From Burkholderiaceae bacterium (GTDB lineage: Bacteria; Pseudomonadota; Gammaproteobacteria; Burkholderiales; Burkholderiaceae_C): a stretch of 64,000 nt of DNA. Below are positions 52,392 to 60,738 of the stretch, one piece after another (the stretch's first letter is position 1; every line of letters starts with the position of its first letter). The stretch lies in contig CAJYPV010000027.1 in assembly GCA_913776825.1 (NCBI GenBank), forward strand, positions 124,001 to 188,000, in the 5' to 3' direction. A model generated the notes under the pieces. The model ran no database searches. It saw only the letters and a program-made list of their open reading frames with translations, and was not told the origin of the DNA. The position numbers and the translations under genes are program-made.

Positions 52392-53309
52392 TCAGGCGAT
52401 CATGTCGATGACGATCTTGCCGCGGGTGCGGCCGGCTTCGGACAGCGCCAAGGCCTCGCGGATCGAGGACAAGGGCAAGACCGTCGAGACCTGCGGCTTC
52501 AACTGACCCGACTCGACCAGGTCGCGAATCGCGGTCAACTGGGTCGCATCGGAATGGCAGAAGACCCGAGCGGTGCGCACGCCATATCGATCGGCCTCGT
52601 CCGTCGGAAATTCGACCGCCGTGACCAGCATGCCGCCGCGCCGAAGCGTGTGGAAGGCGCGATGGAAGGTGTCGCCGCCGACGGTGTCGAAGACCAGATC
52701 CATGGGCTGCACGACCTGCTCGAAGGCTTGCGCGGTGTAGTCGATGGCGACATCGGCACCCAGCGCGCGGAGGAAGTCCTGATTCCGCGCCGACGCCAGG
52801 GCGGTCACATGAGCGCCGCGCGCCTTGGCGATCTGGATGGCCAGCGAGCCCACGCCGCCCGCACCGCCGGTCACGAGCACGTGCTGTCCGGCCTGGAGTC
52901 CGCCGAGTTCGACCATCGCTTGCCACGCGGTGAGCGCGCCGAGCGGGATGGCGGCCGCCTGGATGGGATCGAGGCGGTCGGGTGTGCGGACCAGGTGCTG
53001 GGTCGTGACGGCGGCGTACTCGGCGAAGCCGCCGCTGCCGATGATGCCGAAGACGTTCTGGCCGATGTGAAAGCCCTCGACGTCTGGCCCGAGCGCCTCG
53101 ATGGTGCCGGCGATCTCTCCGCCCAGCACGATGGGCAGCGACAGGCCGAGTCGCTGTCCGAGCCCGCCGCGGATCTTCCAATCGACCGGATTCACGCCGG
53201 CCGCGTGAATCTTCACCAGCACCTCGCCGGCCTGCGGCTCGGGGCGTGGGCGCTCGACGTGTTGCACCACGTTCTGGTCGCCATACTCATTGACAATCAC
53301 TGCCTTCAT
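52392..53309 (-). CDS. NADP-dependent zinc-free alcohol dehydrogenase/quinone oxidoreductase
   Basis: Medium-chain dehydrogenase/reductase of 305 residues. It has the GroES-like N-domain (MKAVIVNEYGDQNVVQHVER and AGVNPVDWKIRGG), the Rossmann motif LVTGGAGGVGSLAIQIAKARG (about 139-159) and lacks the structural zinc cysteines, placing it with quinone oxidoreductase (QOR)-like NADPH enzymes. It probably reduces quinones or reactive carbonyls. The divergent AraC-type gene 104 bp away is the likely regulator. Confidence 0.88.
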   Translation of the reverse strand: MKAVIVNEYGDQNVVQHVERPRPEPQAGEVLVKIHAAGVNPVDWKIRGGLGQRLGLSLPIVLGGEIAGTIEALGPDVEGFHIGQNVFGIIGSGGFAEYAAVTTQHLVRTPDRLDPIQAAAIPLGALTAWQAMVELGGLQAGQHVLVTGGAGGVGSLAIQIAKARGAHVTALASARNQDFLRALGADVAIDYTAQAFEQVVQPMDLVFDTVGGDTFHRAFHTLRRGGMLVTAVEFPTDEADRYGVRTARVFCHSDATQLTAIRDLVESGQLKPQVSTVLPLSSIREALALSEAGRTRGKIVIDMIA

Positions 53310-53413
53310 TCCGGGGCTCCTGGGCCTGTTGTAGCGGCCTGCTGATCAGGCGCTCACGATAGGGAAAAGGTCGGGGGATGTGATGCCAGCTTGCATCGCG
53401 GAGATGCCAATCG

Positions 53414-54166
53414 ATGTCTGAGAGCCTGTTCACCGTGCACCGCGCCATCAAGCCGCGCGGGACCGAATTGCCGATGCATGCGCATGACGAGGCGCAACTG
53501 ACCTTCGCCGCTGCGGGCATGGTGCAGGTCTACACCGATGCCGGACGATGGCTGGTGCCGCCGCAACTCGCGGTCTGGGTGCCGCCCGGCGTGACGCATC
53601 GCGTGGAGGCGCTGACGGACACGGAGCTGTGGCTGGTGCATTGGCAGCGCGAGGCGATCGCCGCGTGGGCGCCGCCTTCGCTGCTGACGAGAAACGCGTT
53701 TGCGCTGCGCATCGGGCCGCTGTTGCGCGCGCTGCTGGATGCGGCCTTCGCAACCTCACTCGAGGCCGAGAAGACGGCCCTGGTGGTGCGGCTGATGCTG
53801 CATGAGCTGATGGACACCACGGATGCGCCGACCTTCCTGCCCTGGCCGACCAGTCCGGTCGGACGGCGGGTGGCCGAACTGGCCTTCGCGGATCACCGCC
53901 AGCGCTTGAGCTTCAGTGAGCTGGCCTCGCGGGCCGCGACCTCGGTGCGCAGTGCCAGTCGGGTGTTCCCGTTGGAGACGGGATTGACCTTCAAGACCTG
54001 GCGCCAACGGGCGCGCATCGTGCGGGCGATTGACCGTCTGGCCCGTGGCGAAGCGATCGCGCAAGTGGCTCGGGAATCGGGCTTCGGCAGCACGGCGGCG
54101 TTCTCGTTTGCGTTTCGGCAGGTGACCGCGATGGCGCCGTCGGAGTTTGTGAGCGGGGCGCGGTGA
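53414..54166 (+). CDS. AraC family transcriptional regulator
   Basis: Regulator of 250 residues: an N-terminal cupin-type sensing domain (LPMHAHDEAQLTFAAAG, GRWLVPPQLAVWVPPGVTH) and two C-terminal helix-turn-helix units (about 150-248, LSFSELASRAATSVRSASRV and AIAQVARESGFGSTAAFSF). The cupin and HTH types match AraC regulators that control adjacent efflux or oxidoreductase genes. It is divergent from the quinone oxidoreductase-like gene, its probable target. Confidence 0.88.
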   Translation: MSESLFTVHRAIKPRGTELPMHAHDEAQLTFAAAGMVQVYTDAGRWLVPPQLAVWVPPGVTHRVEALTDTELWLVHWQREAIAAWAPPSLLTRNAFALRIGPLLRALLDAAFATSLEAEKTALVVRLMLHELMDTTDAPTFLPWPTSPVGRRVAELAFADHRQRLSFSELASRAATSVRSASRVFPLETGLTFKTWRQRARIVRAIDRLARGEAIAQVARESGFGSTAAFSFAFRQVTAMAPSEFVSGAR

Positions 54167-54238
54167 CGCCTGCGGCGCGACGTCGGGTAAGCCCAATGAC
54201 TGCGAGGCATGAGCGCGGTTCGGGGCCGGCAGCGCCTC

Positions 54239-54628
54239 TCACCAAACCTCGGCCGCAGCCGTGCCCTGATGAAAGCGCATCTGCCACTGCTCGCCGACCC
54301 GCACCCAGATCGACGACCGCAAGGTATGGCGCGTCAGCGATTGATCTGCCTGCCGATGGGCGGCCCGATAGGTGAGCAGGGCCACGCCAGGTTGCAGCTC
54401 GGTGGCGACGTATCGGTCCGCCACCACCTGGACGTCGCTGCTGTCGCTGAGCAGCATCTCGATGATCGCGGCGCGGTGCCAGGACTTGCCTGATCGGCCG
54501 ATTTCTTCGAAGTCGGCGTGGAGCAGGGTGTTGATCTGAGCTTCGTTGCGGCGAATCCGGGGATCGTGCAGGGAGGACTCGAGCTCGGCGAGTGTGGCGG
54601 TGAGGTCAGGGGGCGGCAGGCTCGACAT
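54239..54628 (-). CDS. NTF2-like (DUF4440-type) protein
   Basis: Small protein of 129 residues with the SnoaL/DUF4440-like pattern: helix LAELESSLHDPRIRRNEAQI, the typical LHADFEEIGRSGKSWHRAAI strand-turn, then a beta sheet ending STIWVRVGEQWQMRFHQG-like (here SSIWVRVGEQWQMRFHQGT). Members occur as enzymes, or as immunity and stress proteins, and the role is unassigned. It is convergent with the AraC gene and starts a leftward group of small accessory genes. Confidence 0.75.
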   Translation of the reverse strand: MSSLPPPDLTATLAELESSLHDPRIRRNEAQINTLLHADFEEIGRSGKSWHRAAIIEMLLSDSSDVQVVADRYVATELQPGVALLTYRAAHRQADQSLTRHTLRSSIWVRVGEQWQMRFHQGTAAAEVW

Positions 54629-54695
54629 GACGGCGGGCGGGATGTTGGGGAATCGACGAGGGTACTGCCGTTTGATGCGGCGGCCGAGGCGGTCG

Positions 54696-55115
54696 TCAGA
54701 CTCCCGGGCCGGTCCAACCCCTCAGACCGAACAGCCCCTCTACGGGCGCAGTCGCGGCCAATGCACGCAGATCATCCGGACTCCAAAACGCTCCGAAGTC
54801 GTCATCGATCACGCACACGGGAAATTTCTCAATCAAGCGCAGCAATGCGGTGAGGGAGGCCATGGCTGCTGAACCGCGGCGACTGAAGATCGAAGCCGCT
54901 GCGGAAGGTGGCTCACCCAGCCGCTGGACCAGATCATCCAGCTCGGCCGTCTCCAATTCTTGTCTCCAATCCCCCTCGCCATACATGAAGAAGACGAACG
55001 ACTCGCGCCCCATGCTCCGTTGCAGGGCCTGAAGTTCGCTTTCGAGTTGTGCCGGGGAAACCCCGCGGAAGAACGCGATGACTCCGTCCATGATCAGCTT
55101 CTTGGGCGTCCGCAT
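54696..55115 (-). CDS. Hypothetical protein, immunity-like
   Basis: Cytoplasmic protein of 139 residues, family not recognised. It is acidic, with the stretches LQALQRSMGRESFVFFMYGEG and KFPVCVIDDDFGAFWSPDD, predicted alpha/beta. The size, acidity and lone position among other small accessory genes resemble orphan immunity proteins of polymorphic toxins, but there is no adjacent toxin and no sequence motif that proves this. Its GC content is slightly lower than that of its neighbours. Confidence 0.55.
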   Translation of the reverse strand: MRTPKKLIMDGVIAFFRGVSPAQLESELQALQRSMGRESFVFFMYGEGDWRQELETAELDDLVQRLGEPPSAAASIFSRRGSAAMASLTALLRLIEKFPVCVIDDDFGAFWSPDDLRALAATAPVEGLFGLRGWTGPGV

Positions 55116-55219
55116 CTAAGGGGCCGCAACGTGGCGATGGGCTCAGTCTAATGTCCGCTTCCACCACACGGCGCGGCGTGAAAGCCGCAGCCCAAGTGCC
55201 AGAAGCGTCTCATGAGTCC

Positions 55220-55888
55220 TCACGGCTGCGCCTTCGTCGCCCAACTCAAATCCACACACAACCCATCGCACGGCGTCCCTGGCAATGACAAGACCACGTT
55301 CTGCTCGTATTGCCAGATCGATGCACCCGCAACGCCACAGCCGGCCGGATCACGGGGCTGCAGTTGGCGGATGTCGCCGATGAAGGGATGCACACCCGCC
55401 TGATCCACCCGCCAGGCCCAGATCTCGGCGGGCGCTACGGCGGCCGCCAGCCCGTCGGCAAGGACGTGCGAGCAGTACAAACCCGGCGCATAGCCGGCCG
55501 CATCGACGACGGCGATCCATGCCCCGATGTAGCCCAATGCGGGCGGCTGCGGGACGCTGCCGTCCTCCCAGTCCAGCACCACGGTCGATCCGGAGGGGAA
55601 GCCTTCTGCTTGCGCGAGCTGAACGGCCAGGGCGCCATCCGCAGCGCCCTGTGCCGCCGTCACCGTGCTTGCGCCGCGGCCGGTCGTCTGTTGGCCCACG
55701 AAGACAGGCAGCACACCCCAGCCGGCCGCCACCAGCGCCGCGCGACGGCCGGACCAGCTCGTGTCGCCGTGATTGGGCGCCGGCGCGAGATAGCTGGCGC
55801 ACCAGACCAGCGGCGTGTTGGCCTTGAGCCAGGCCATGGCGGCATCACCGGGGTAGTGATCGATGTCGAAACCGGCGTGGAAGGTCAT
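55220..55888 (-). CDS. DUF1906 (glycoside-hydrolase-like) domain protein
   Basis: Protein of 222 residues with the DUF1906/Rv2525c-like TIM-barrel fold, related to GH25-type lysozymes. FHAGFDIDHYPGDAAMAW opens the barrel with the Asp pair, then VVLDWEDGSVP, APGLYCSHVLAD and IWAWRVDQAG follow. It ends near ASIWQYEQNVVL, the place of the conserved Trp/Gln. No signal peptide is visible, so it is either cytosolic or exported with another system. The start at 55888 has AAGGA upstream. It is 26 bp downstream of the membrane-protein gene and co-directional, so the two are probably one operon. The substrate may be peptidoglycan but is unproven. Confidence 0.75.
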   Translation of the reverse strand: MTFHAGFDIDHYPGDAAMAWLKANTPLVWCASYLAPAPNHGDTSWSGRRAALVAAGWGVLPVFVGQQTTGRGASTVTAAQGAADGALAVQLAQAEGFPSGSTVVLDWEDGSVPQPPALGYIGAWIAVVDAAGYAPGLYCSHVLADGLAAAVAPAEIWAWRVDQAGVHPFIGDIRQLQPRDPAGCGVAGASIWQYEQNVVLSLPGTPCDGLCVDLSWATKAQP

Positions 55889-55914
55889 GAGCGTTCCTTG
55901 AAGAGCGGGAGGAG

Positions 55915-56724
55915 TCAGTCGCCGCCCTGGCGCGGCACGGCTTTGTTGGCGAGATAGCCCACATGGCTGATCCCCAGCAGCGTCACCGCGCTGCCATCGA
56001 TCGTCGGCAGCTGCGTGAAGCCACCCGATGGCGGCGCGGAGAACATCCGCCACAGCGCCGCGGCATACGCCGCCGCAATCGCCAGCGTGACGAAGGCCAT
56101 CTGCAGCTTGGCCAGGTCGACGTGAAACCAGTTGCTCGCTTCTTCGCCGGTGAGCAGATCGGTCCAGTCGGCCAGCGCCGGTCGGGTATTGGTCATCAAA
56201 TGGCCATGAGCCTCGACATCCTCGGGATCGCCACCCTGCGCATCCACTTGCTCACGCACCTTCTCGACGGTCGCCGCTTGCGGACCCTTGCCGGCCTTCT
56301 GCGACAGCAGCAATGGCGTGCCGATCAGCGAGGTGGTGCTCAGCCCCATCAACACCCACAACTCCGCAGGCACCGCGACGGCGAGAGGATCCGCCACGCG
56401 GGTGAAGACGTTGTGCAAGGCGGCGGCGACATAGCCGGAGAGCACCAACACCGTCCACAGCAGCAACTGCGATCGGGACAGGCTCATCACATTGCGCGCA
56501 TCGATCAAGGCGCCGAGCCAGAAGCCCACGGTTGCTCGCCCGACGATGGCCGCCAGCGCCACGAATCCGACCAGCAGGGTCAGCCACGCGAGGATCGACC
56601 GCTGGTGTTCGGTGGCCCAGCCGCTGCCCATCGGGGCCGCGATGACCACGACCACGGCCAGCAGACCGAGCAGGGTCTTCAATGCGGCGGAGATCGGCGG
56701 CATCGCCGGTGTGCTGTCGGGCAT
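55915..56724 (-). CDS. Hypothetical multi-pass membrane protein
   Basis: Membrane protein of 269 residues with about six hydrophobic segments: 15-31 (LKTLLGLLAVVVVIAA), 46-65, 85-105 (LLLWTVLVLSGYVAAAL), 121-141, 205-226 and a final weak one. The loop between the fourth and fifth (about 145-200) is polar and soluble. No domain recognised. An GGGAG five bases before the ATG favours this start over an upstream in-frame GTG. It pairs with the DUF1906 gene, suggesting an envelope-associated two-gene module. Confidence 0.7.
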   Translation of the reverse strand: MPDSTPAMPPISAALKTLLGLLAVVVVIAAPMGSGWATEHQRSILAWLTLLVGFVALAAIVGRATVGFWLGALIDARNVMSLSRSQLLLWTVLVLSGYVAAALHNVFTRVADPLAVAVPAELWVLMGLSTTSLIGTPLLLSQKAGKGPQAATVEKVREQVDAQGGDPEDVEAHGHLMTNTRPALADWTDLLTGEEASNWFHVDLAKLQMAFVTLAIAAAYAAALWRMFSAPPSGGFTQLPTIDGSAVTLLGISHVGYLANKAVPRQGGD

Positions 56725-56906
56725 GGGCACTCCCTGGTGATGTCGGTCGACGGCGCCGTTCGAAGACGGGCGTGAGGTCGATGACGTTCAGGGAATGCTA
56801 GGCAGCGCGCTTGATCCGGGAACGGCGGGAGTGATGGGAAAAGCGGACGGGATGGGCAGAGATGCAGCGGATCTGATGATCGTGGTGACGGCCGCTCCGC
56901 GGCATC

Positions 56907-57026
56907 TCAGTCCGCCTCGCCGGTCGACACCGCGCCCGGCTCCACGCCGCCCGCCTCCTTCAACGTGAACAGCGCCCGCCTCAGCCCACTCGCGCTCGGC
57001 TTGTCGACAAACACGCACTGCTTGTT
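56907..57026 (-). pseudogene. Displaced 3' end of a DUF2325 gene
   Basis: The minus strand encodes NKQCVFVDKPSASGLRRAL before a stop. It closely matches the last part of the intact DUF2325 protein at 57.7-59.1 kb (GKRCVFVASPSASSLKMAL): 12 of 19 residues identical, with the same distance to the stop within a few residues. The reading frame upstream of this match bears no similarity to DUF2325. Base composition is host-like (GC-rich). It looks like an original C-terminal coding end cut off from its gene. A chance match is unlikely but a separate short gene cannot be fully excluded. Confidence 0.6.
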
Positions 57027-57116
57027 GTAGCTGACTGGATCTATACCCTGTACCGATAGCGCAACCGGCACTCCGTTCTGTCGCAAGTAGGCGGGGCCGA
57101 AGCCTATGATCCAGGC

Positions 57117-57716
57117 ATGACAGCGCAAGTACCCGACACGGTCATTTACCAAGGTGAGCAACACGTCGTCGCGGCATTCAGCAGCGGCGAGCCGTTCGTG
57201 CCAAGCGATGCGGGCTACATGCCTGTGGCAGCGACGACAGCTTGTTGGCGCGGTTACGTATGCGGATACGAGGTAAGGGACGCTTCCTTGCTGCTGGACG
57301 AACTCTGGGTGAACCATCAGCCGCAAGTGGCGCCAATATCACGACGCCTACAACCGCCGAATCTGAACGGAGTCGTCGCTCAACGCGATGAGAAGTCATA
57401 TTTTGGCGAATGGCACTTCAGCCGAGTAGATATGCCTCTCTCCTATACCGGAGGCCTTCTCATAGGCCAAGGCCTCATACGAGGTCTCTACGTGCACATG
57501 GGGTTTCATCCCGCATGGAAATACGAGAGCGTTTACGAGTTGGAGTTTGAATCGGGGCAGCTTACGGCAGCGTGCGACAAGAGCGCCGAAATGGCGAAGT
57601 TGCGGGCGCAATTGGTCGATGAGTTGAAGCCGTCCGGCGCAGCAGATCGGGAGCAAATCAAGAGGTGGATCGCGGGTTGCTTCAGTCGCGACTACAGCCG
57701 GCCGATTGATCGATGA
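57117..57716 (+). CDS. Hypothetical protein, probable acquired cargo (immunity-like family)
   Basis: Protein of 199 residues, cytoplasmic. The opening PDTVIYQGEQHVVA, followed by TTACWRGYVCGYEVRDASLLL, resembles a scattered family of small proteins of unknown function (pattern P-D-x-x-I/L-Y-x-G and W-R-G-Y-x-x-x-W/Y-E-I/V) often seen in polymorphic-toxin immunity neighbourhoods. That placement is from memory and uncertain. Codon use and GC are visibly lower than in the flanking genes, which suggests horizontal transfer. It is convergent with the DUF2325 gene, only three bases apart, and sits between that gene and its displaced 3' end. Confidence 0.65.
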   Translation: MTAQVPDTVIYQGEQHVVAAFSSGEPFVPSDAGYMPVAATTACWRGYVCGYEVRDASLLLDELWVNHQPQVAPISRRLQPPNLNGVVAQRDEKSYFGEWHFSRVDMPLSYTGGLLIGQGLIRGLYVHMGFHPAWKYESVYELEFESGQLTAACDKSAEMAKLRAQLVDELKPSGAADREQIKRWIAGCFSRDYSRPIDR

Positions 57717-57719
57717 CCT

Positions 57720-59147
57720 TTAGACGCTCTTGTCGTCGTCTTTCGCTTCGACCAAGTCCAGGGATCCCAAAGCCATTTTGAGGCTGCTTGCGCTCGGCGA
57801 AGCAACGAAGACACACCTCTTGCCATGCCGCTTGCAGTGGTCCTTCACCCGCCAGTACGCGTCATGGCTGATGCAGCCGGTCTGGCAGATCACCAGATCC
57901 GCGGCGGCCAGGCTGGCGTCCAGCTTGGTCACGGCATCCTCGTCGCCGCCGTCATGGTGCAGAAAGCGTCCCCCCGTGCGCTCGATCAACTGCCGATAGA
58001 TCGGCACCACTGCCGGACGGCCGCCCACACACAGCACCGCCCGCTCGTCCAGCGATGGCAGCACCGGCTCGGAGGATTCGTCCTCCGCGGTCGGCTGCTG
58101 ACCTGACGGCGCTTGCAGCATCGCGACGGTCTGCTGCAACTCCGCAGCGCGACGCTGCTCGCGCTCGGCGAGTTGCTGCGCGGCCAGCAAGGCGCGCTCC
58201 AGTTGATGGATGCGCGCCTGCTGCGCCTCCAGATGCCGCGCCTGCTCATGGCGATGGCGCAAGCCGGGCACGCTGTCTTCCAACTGCTGCAGCTCCTGCC
58301 GGAGCCCGGCCGCCAAGGTGTCGCGCGCCATCAGCTCACCGCGCAGGCGCAGACACTCCGCCTGCGATTGCTCCAGTTGCCGGGCCCGTTCCGCGAGCAA
58401 TCGGGTGCTGCGCGACTGCGCCTGCGCCAGTTCCCGGCCCAGGACCGCGTTCTCATCCTGCAGCGCGTCCAGACGCTCCAGGTCCGCACGGTTCGCGGAG
58501 CCGACCTGGTGCTGCAGCATGTGAATGTCCCGCAGCACCTGCTCCTGCAAGGCCGCATCACAGCGCGCATGGGTGAGCGCGCCCCACAACGCGCCCGCGA
58601 CATCATTGCCGTGCTGCGCCGCCTCCCACCAGCGGGCCAGCGCCTCGGCCGTCTTGTGTTGCGAGGACTGACGCAAGGCGATCGCATAGCGCTGATCCAG
58701 CTCCCGCTGCAGCATGTCCGAGATCGGCCCCCGTCGCCCGCATTCGTTGATGGCGCCGCAATGCAGTTCATAGTCGTTGCCCTGCGTCTGTCCGCCGAGC
58801 AGCTTGCCCAAGCGCCGCCGCAACAAGGGCATCGGCAGGCACACCCCGATCACCGGGCACAGGGCCTGGGACGGCAGCTCCCACAACCGGCGCCGACGCG
58901 AGCCCCGCGCCACGGGCGTGGCCTCGCTCGCCTTGAGATCACGTGTGAGCGTTTGGGACGTCGGACGGCCGGTTGCCGCGGGGCCATCGATCGCGGAGAT
59001 CTCTGGACCGGCAGCCGGCAGGCTGGATGCGCTCTGGCCACTCTGGCCGATCTGGCTGAGCGCGCCTGCCCATCCGGGCGGCGTCGCCGAGTCACCGTCC
59101 GCGGACGGTTGAAGCAGCACATTGAACAGGGAGGTCTTGTCACACAT
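57720..59147 (-). CDS. DUF2325 domain-containing protein
   Basis: Product of 475 residues. Residues about 1-95 are Ser/Pro/Gly-rich; a region with paired Cys (NDYELHCGAINECG) follows. A long coiled coil with Gln/Glu/Arg-rich heptads covers about 230-350, and the C-terminal DUF2325 domain (about 375-465) carries AVLCVGGRPAVVPIYRQLI, the motif VICQTGCISHDAYWRVK and the end CVFVASPSASSLKMAL. The Cys/His set suggests metal or heme contacts. It is the last gene of the heme-uptake operon, 32 bp after tonB, with AGGAG upstream. Its final 120 bp have lower GC than the rest of the gene. Confidence 0.85.
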   Translation of the reverse strand: MCDKTSLFNVLLQPSADGDSATPPGWAGALSQIGQSGQSASSLPAAGPEISAIDGPAATGRPTSQTLTRDLKASEATPVARGSRRRRLWELPSQALCPVIGVCLPMPLLRRRLGKLLGGQTQGNDYELHCGAINECGRRGPISDMLQRELDQRYAIALRQSSQHKTAEALARWWEAAQHGNDVAGALWGALTHARCDAALQEQVLRDIHMLQHQVGSANRADLERLDALQDENAVLGRELAQAQSRSTRLLAERARQLEQSQAECLRLRGELMARDTLAAGLRQELQQLEDSVPGLRHRHEQARHLEAQQARIHQLERALLAAQQLAEREQRRAAELQQTVAMLQAPSGQQPTAEDESSEPVLPSLDERAVLCVGGRPAVVPIYRQLIERTGGRFLHHDGGDEDAVTKLDASLAAADLVICQTGCISHDAYWRVKDHCKRHGKRCVFVASPSASSLKMALGSLDLVEAKDDDKSV

Positions 59148-59179
59148 GGCGGAAGGCTCCTGAGGAAGGTCGGGATGGA

Positions 59180-59953
59180 CTACTGGAAGGCGCCGGCCGG
59201 CAGCGGCTGAAGCGCGAAGCGCACCGGGTACTCGACCCAGCTCGCCATCCGCTGATCGCCACGCCGCGCCGGCAGATAGGGACAGGACGCCGCGACCCGC
59301 CGCGCTGCTTCATCCAGCAGGCGCCAGCCGCTGCCGCCCGCGATCAGCACTTCGGCGGCCTGGCCGTTCTCGTCGACCTTCACCCGCAATCGCACCAGGC
59401 CCTGAATGCCGCGCTCACGCAGCATCGCGGGGTAATGGCGCGCGGTTTGTCGCTCACTGCATTGACGGTGCTCCGCCGGCAGCGAGGCAGGCGACTCATT
59501 GGCCGAGGCGACTGCCTGCATGGCGGACGGCGGCGGCGCATTCGCGATCGCCGTGGCGACCGCCGTGGTGGGCAGCGTGGTGGGCAGCGCGGGCGTTGTC
59601 TCCGATCGCGCGTCCGTCGCGATCAGGCTGGAGGCGGCGAGGGAGACGTCCCTGCGCGGCTGATCGGCCGTCCGCGGGGGAGGCGGGTCCGAGGCGTCGA
59701 TGGTGACTGTGGGAATTGGCAATGGGACGACCGCGACGGTGGGCCACCGCGCCGCTGCGGGCGGTTGCGGCGGCGACGGCGACTCAGCCACGGGCGTCGA
59801 CGTGGCGCCTGCCAGCACACGTGCAGCGATCAATGGAGACGATGTCGGCAGCGCGGCGCGCGGCATGGGCTTGAGCCAGGCGGTCGCGACAGCCCATCCC
59901 AGCGCGAGATGCGCCGCCGCGGTGAGCATCGCGGCGGTCCAGCGCGGCGTCAT
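59180..59953 (-). CDS. TonB energy transducer
   Basis: Periplasmic-spanning TonB-like protein of 257 residues: N-terminal membrane anchor (about 6-26, AAMLTAAAHLALGWAVATAW), a Pro/Ala/Thr-rich spacer, and a C-terminal TonB domain (about 170-250). The latter has YPAMLRERGIQGLVRLRVKV and SGWRLLDEAARRVAASCPYLPA. It carries energy from the inner membrane to outer-membrane receptors, here most likely the heme receptor of the same operon. It starts inside the HmuV stop (ATGA overlap). ExbB/ExbD genes are not in the window. Confidence 0.85.
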   Translation of the reverse strand: MTPRWTAAMLTAAAHLALGWAVATAWLKPMPRAALPTSSPLIAARVLAGATSTPVAESPSPPQPPAAARWPTVAVVPLPIPTVTIDASDPPPPRTADQPRRDVSLAASSLIATDARSETTPALPTTLPTTAVATAIANAPPPSAMQAVASANESPASLPAEHRQCSERQTARHYPAMLRERGIQGLVRLRVKVDENGQAAEVLIAGGSGWRLLDEAARRVAASCPYLPARRGDQRMASWVEYPVRFALQPLPAGAFQ

Positions 59954-60738
59954 GCCCGTCGCTCCATGGGCGAGTCGCGCAGCGGCAGCACGGCCATCCC
60001 GTGGTCGTCACTGAGCAGCCGCAGGCGCGTGTCATAGAGCTGCTCCAGCAGGGGCAGGGTGGCCGGCAGCGCATCGCAGTCGGCCAGCAAGCGGCCTTGC
60101 TTCACCAGCCAGAGCCGATCGAAATGATTGAGCGCCAGGTTGAGGTCGTGCAAGACCGCGATCAGCGCATGACCGCGCTGCGCAGCGAAGTCGCTCATCG
60201 CGTCCATCAAGGATTGGCTCAGGCCTGGGTCGAGGGCCGCCAGCGGCTCGTCGACCAGCAACAGCCCTTCGCGTTCATCCCACGCCTGCGCGAACACGCG
60301 CGCGAGTTGAACCCGCGCCTGCTCGCCACCGGACAAGGTGTCGAAGCGGCGGCCGATCAGATGTGCCGCCTGCGCCTGATCCAATGCTTGCTGCACGATG
60401 CCGGCCTGCTGCGCATCGCCATCGCGGGCGACCCGTCCCAACGCGACCACCAGCGCCACCGGCAGACCGAAGGCGACGCCATGCTGCTGAGGCAGCACGG
60501 CACGGCGGCGCGCCAGCGCGGCGGACGGCCATTGGTCCAGCGGACGCTGGTCGAGCGTGATGACGCCGGTGGCAGGTCGGGTCTCGCGGGCGATCAGCCG
60601 CAGCAGGCTGGACTTGCCCGCACCGCTGGGGCCCAACACTGCCACCCGTTCACCGGCATGGACGCGCACGCTCAGCGGCCCGAGGGTCAGGTCACCCACC
60701 CGCTGGCGCACGTCCTGCAAGGACAGCAGCGGCGGCAT
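59950..60738 (-). CDS. hmuV: Heme ABC transporter ATP-binding protein HmuV
   Basis: ABC ATPase of 262 residues: Walker A GPSGAGKSSL (about 34-43), Q-loop PQQHG, signature LSGGEQARVQLARV (about 135-148), Walker B LLLVDEPLAALDP and the H-loop His in AVLHDLNLAL. The signature and position match HmuV/FecE-type iron-siderophore or heme importers. It overlaps the permease stop (TGATG) and the tonB start (ATGA). It is part of a heme import complex HmuTUV at the inner membrane. Confidence 0.92.
   Translation of the reverse strand: MPPLLSLQDVRQRVGDLTLGPLSVRVHAGERVAVLGPSGAGKSSLLRLIARETRPATGVITLDQRPLDQWPSAALARRRAVLPQQHGVAFGLPVALVVALGRVARDGDAQQAGIVQQALDQAQAAHLIGRRFDTLSGGEQARVQLARVFAQAWDEREGLLLVDEPLAALDPGLSQSLMDAMSDFAAQRGHALIAVLHDLNLALNHFDRLWLVKQGRLLADCDALPATLPLLEQLYDTRLRLLSDDHGMAVLPLRDSPMERRA

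Noticed and set aside
56907-57326. Intact 139-codon gene covering the DUF2325 remnant
   Set aside because: Only its last 40 codons resemble DUF2325; the upstream half is antisense to the cargo gene and has no similarity to anything, so I treat only the match as a remnant.
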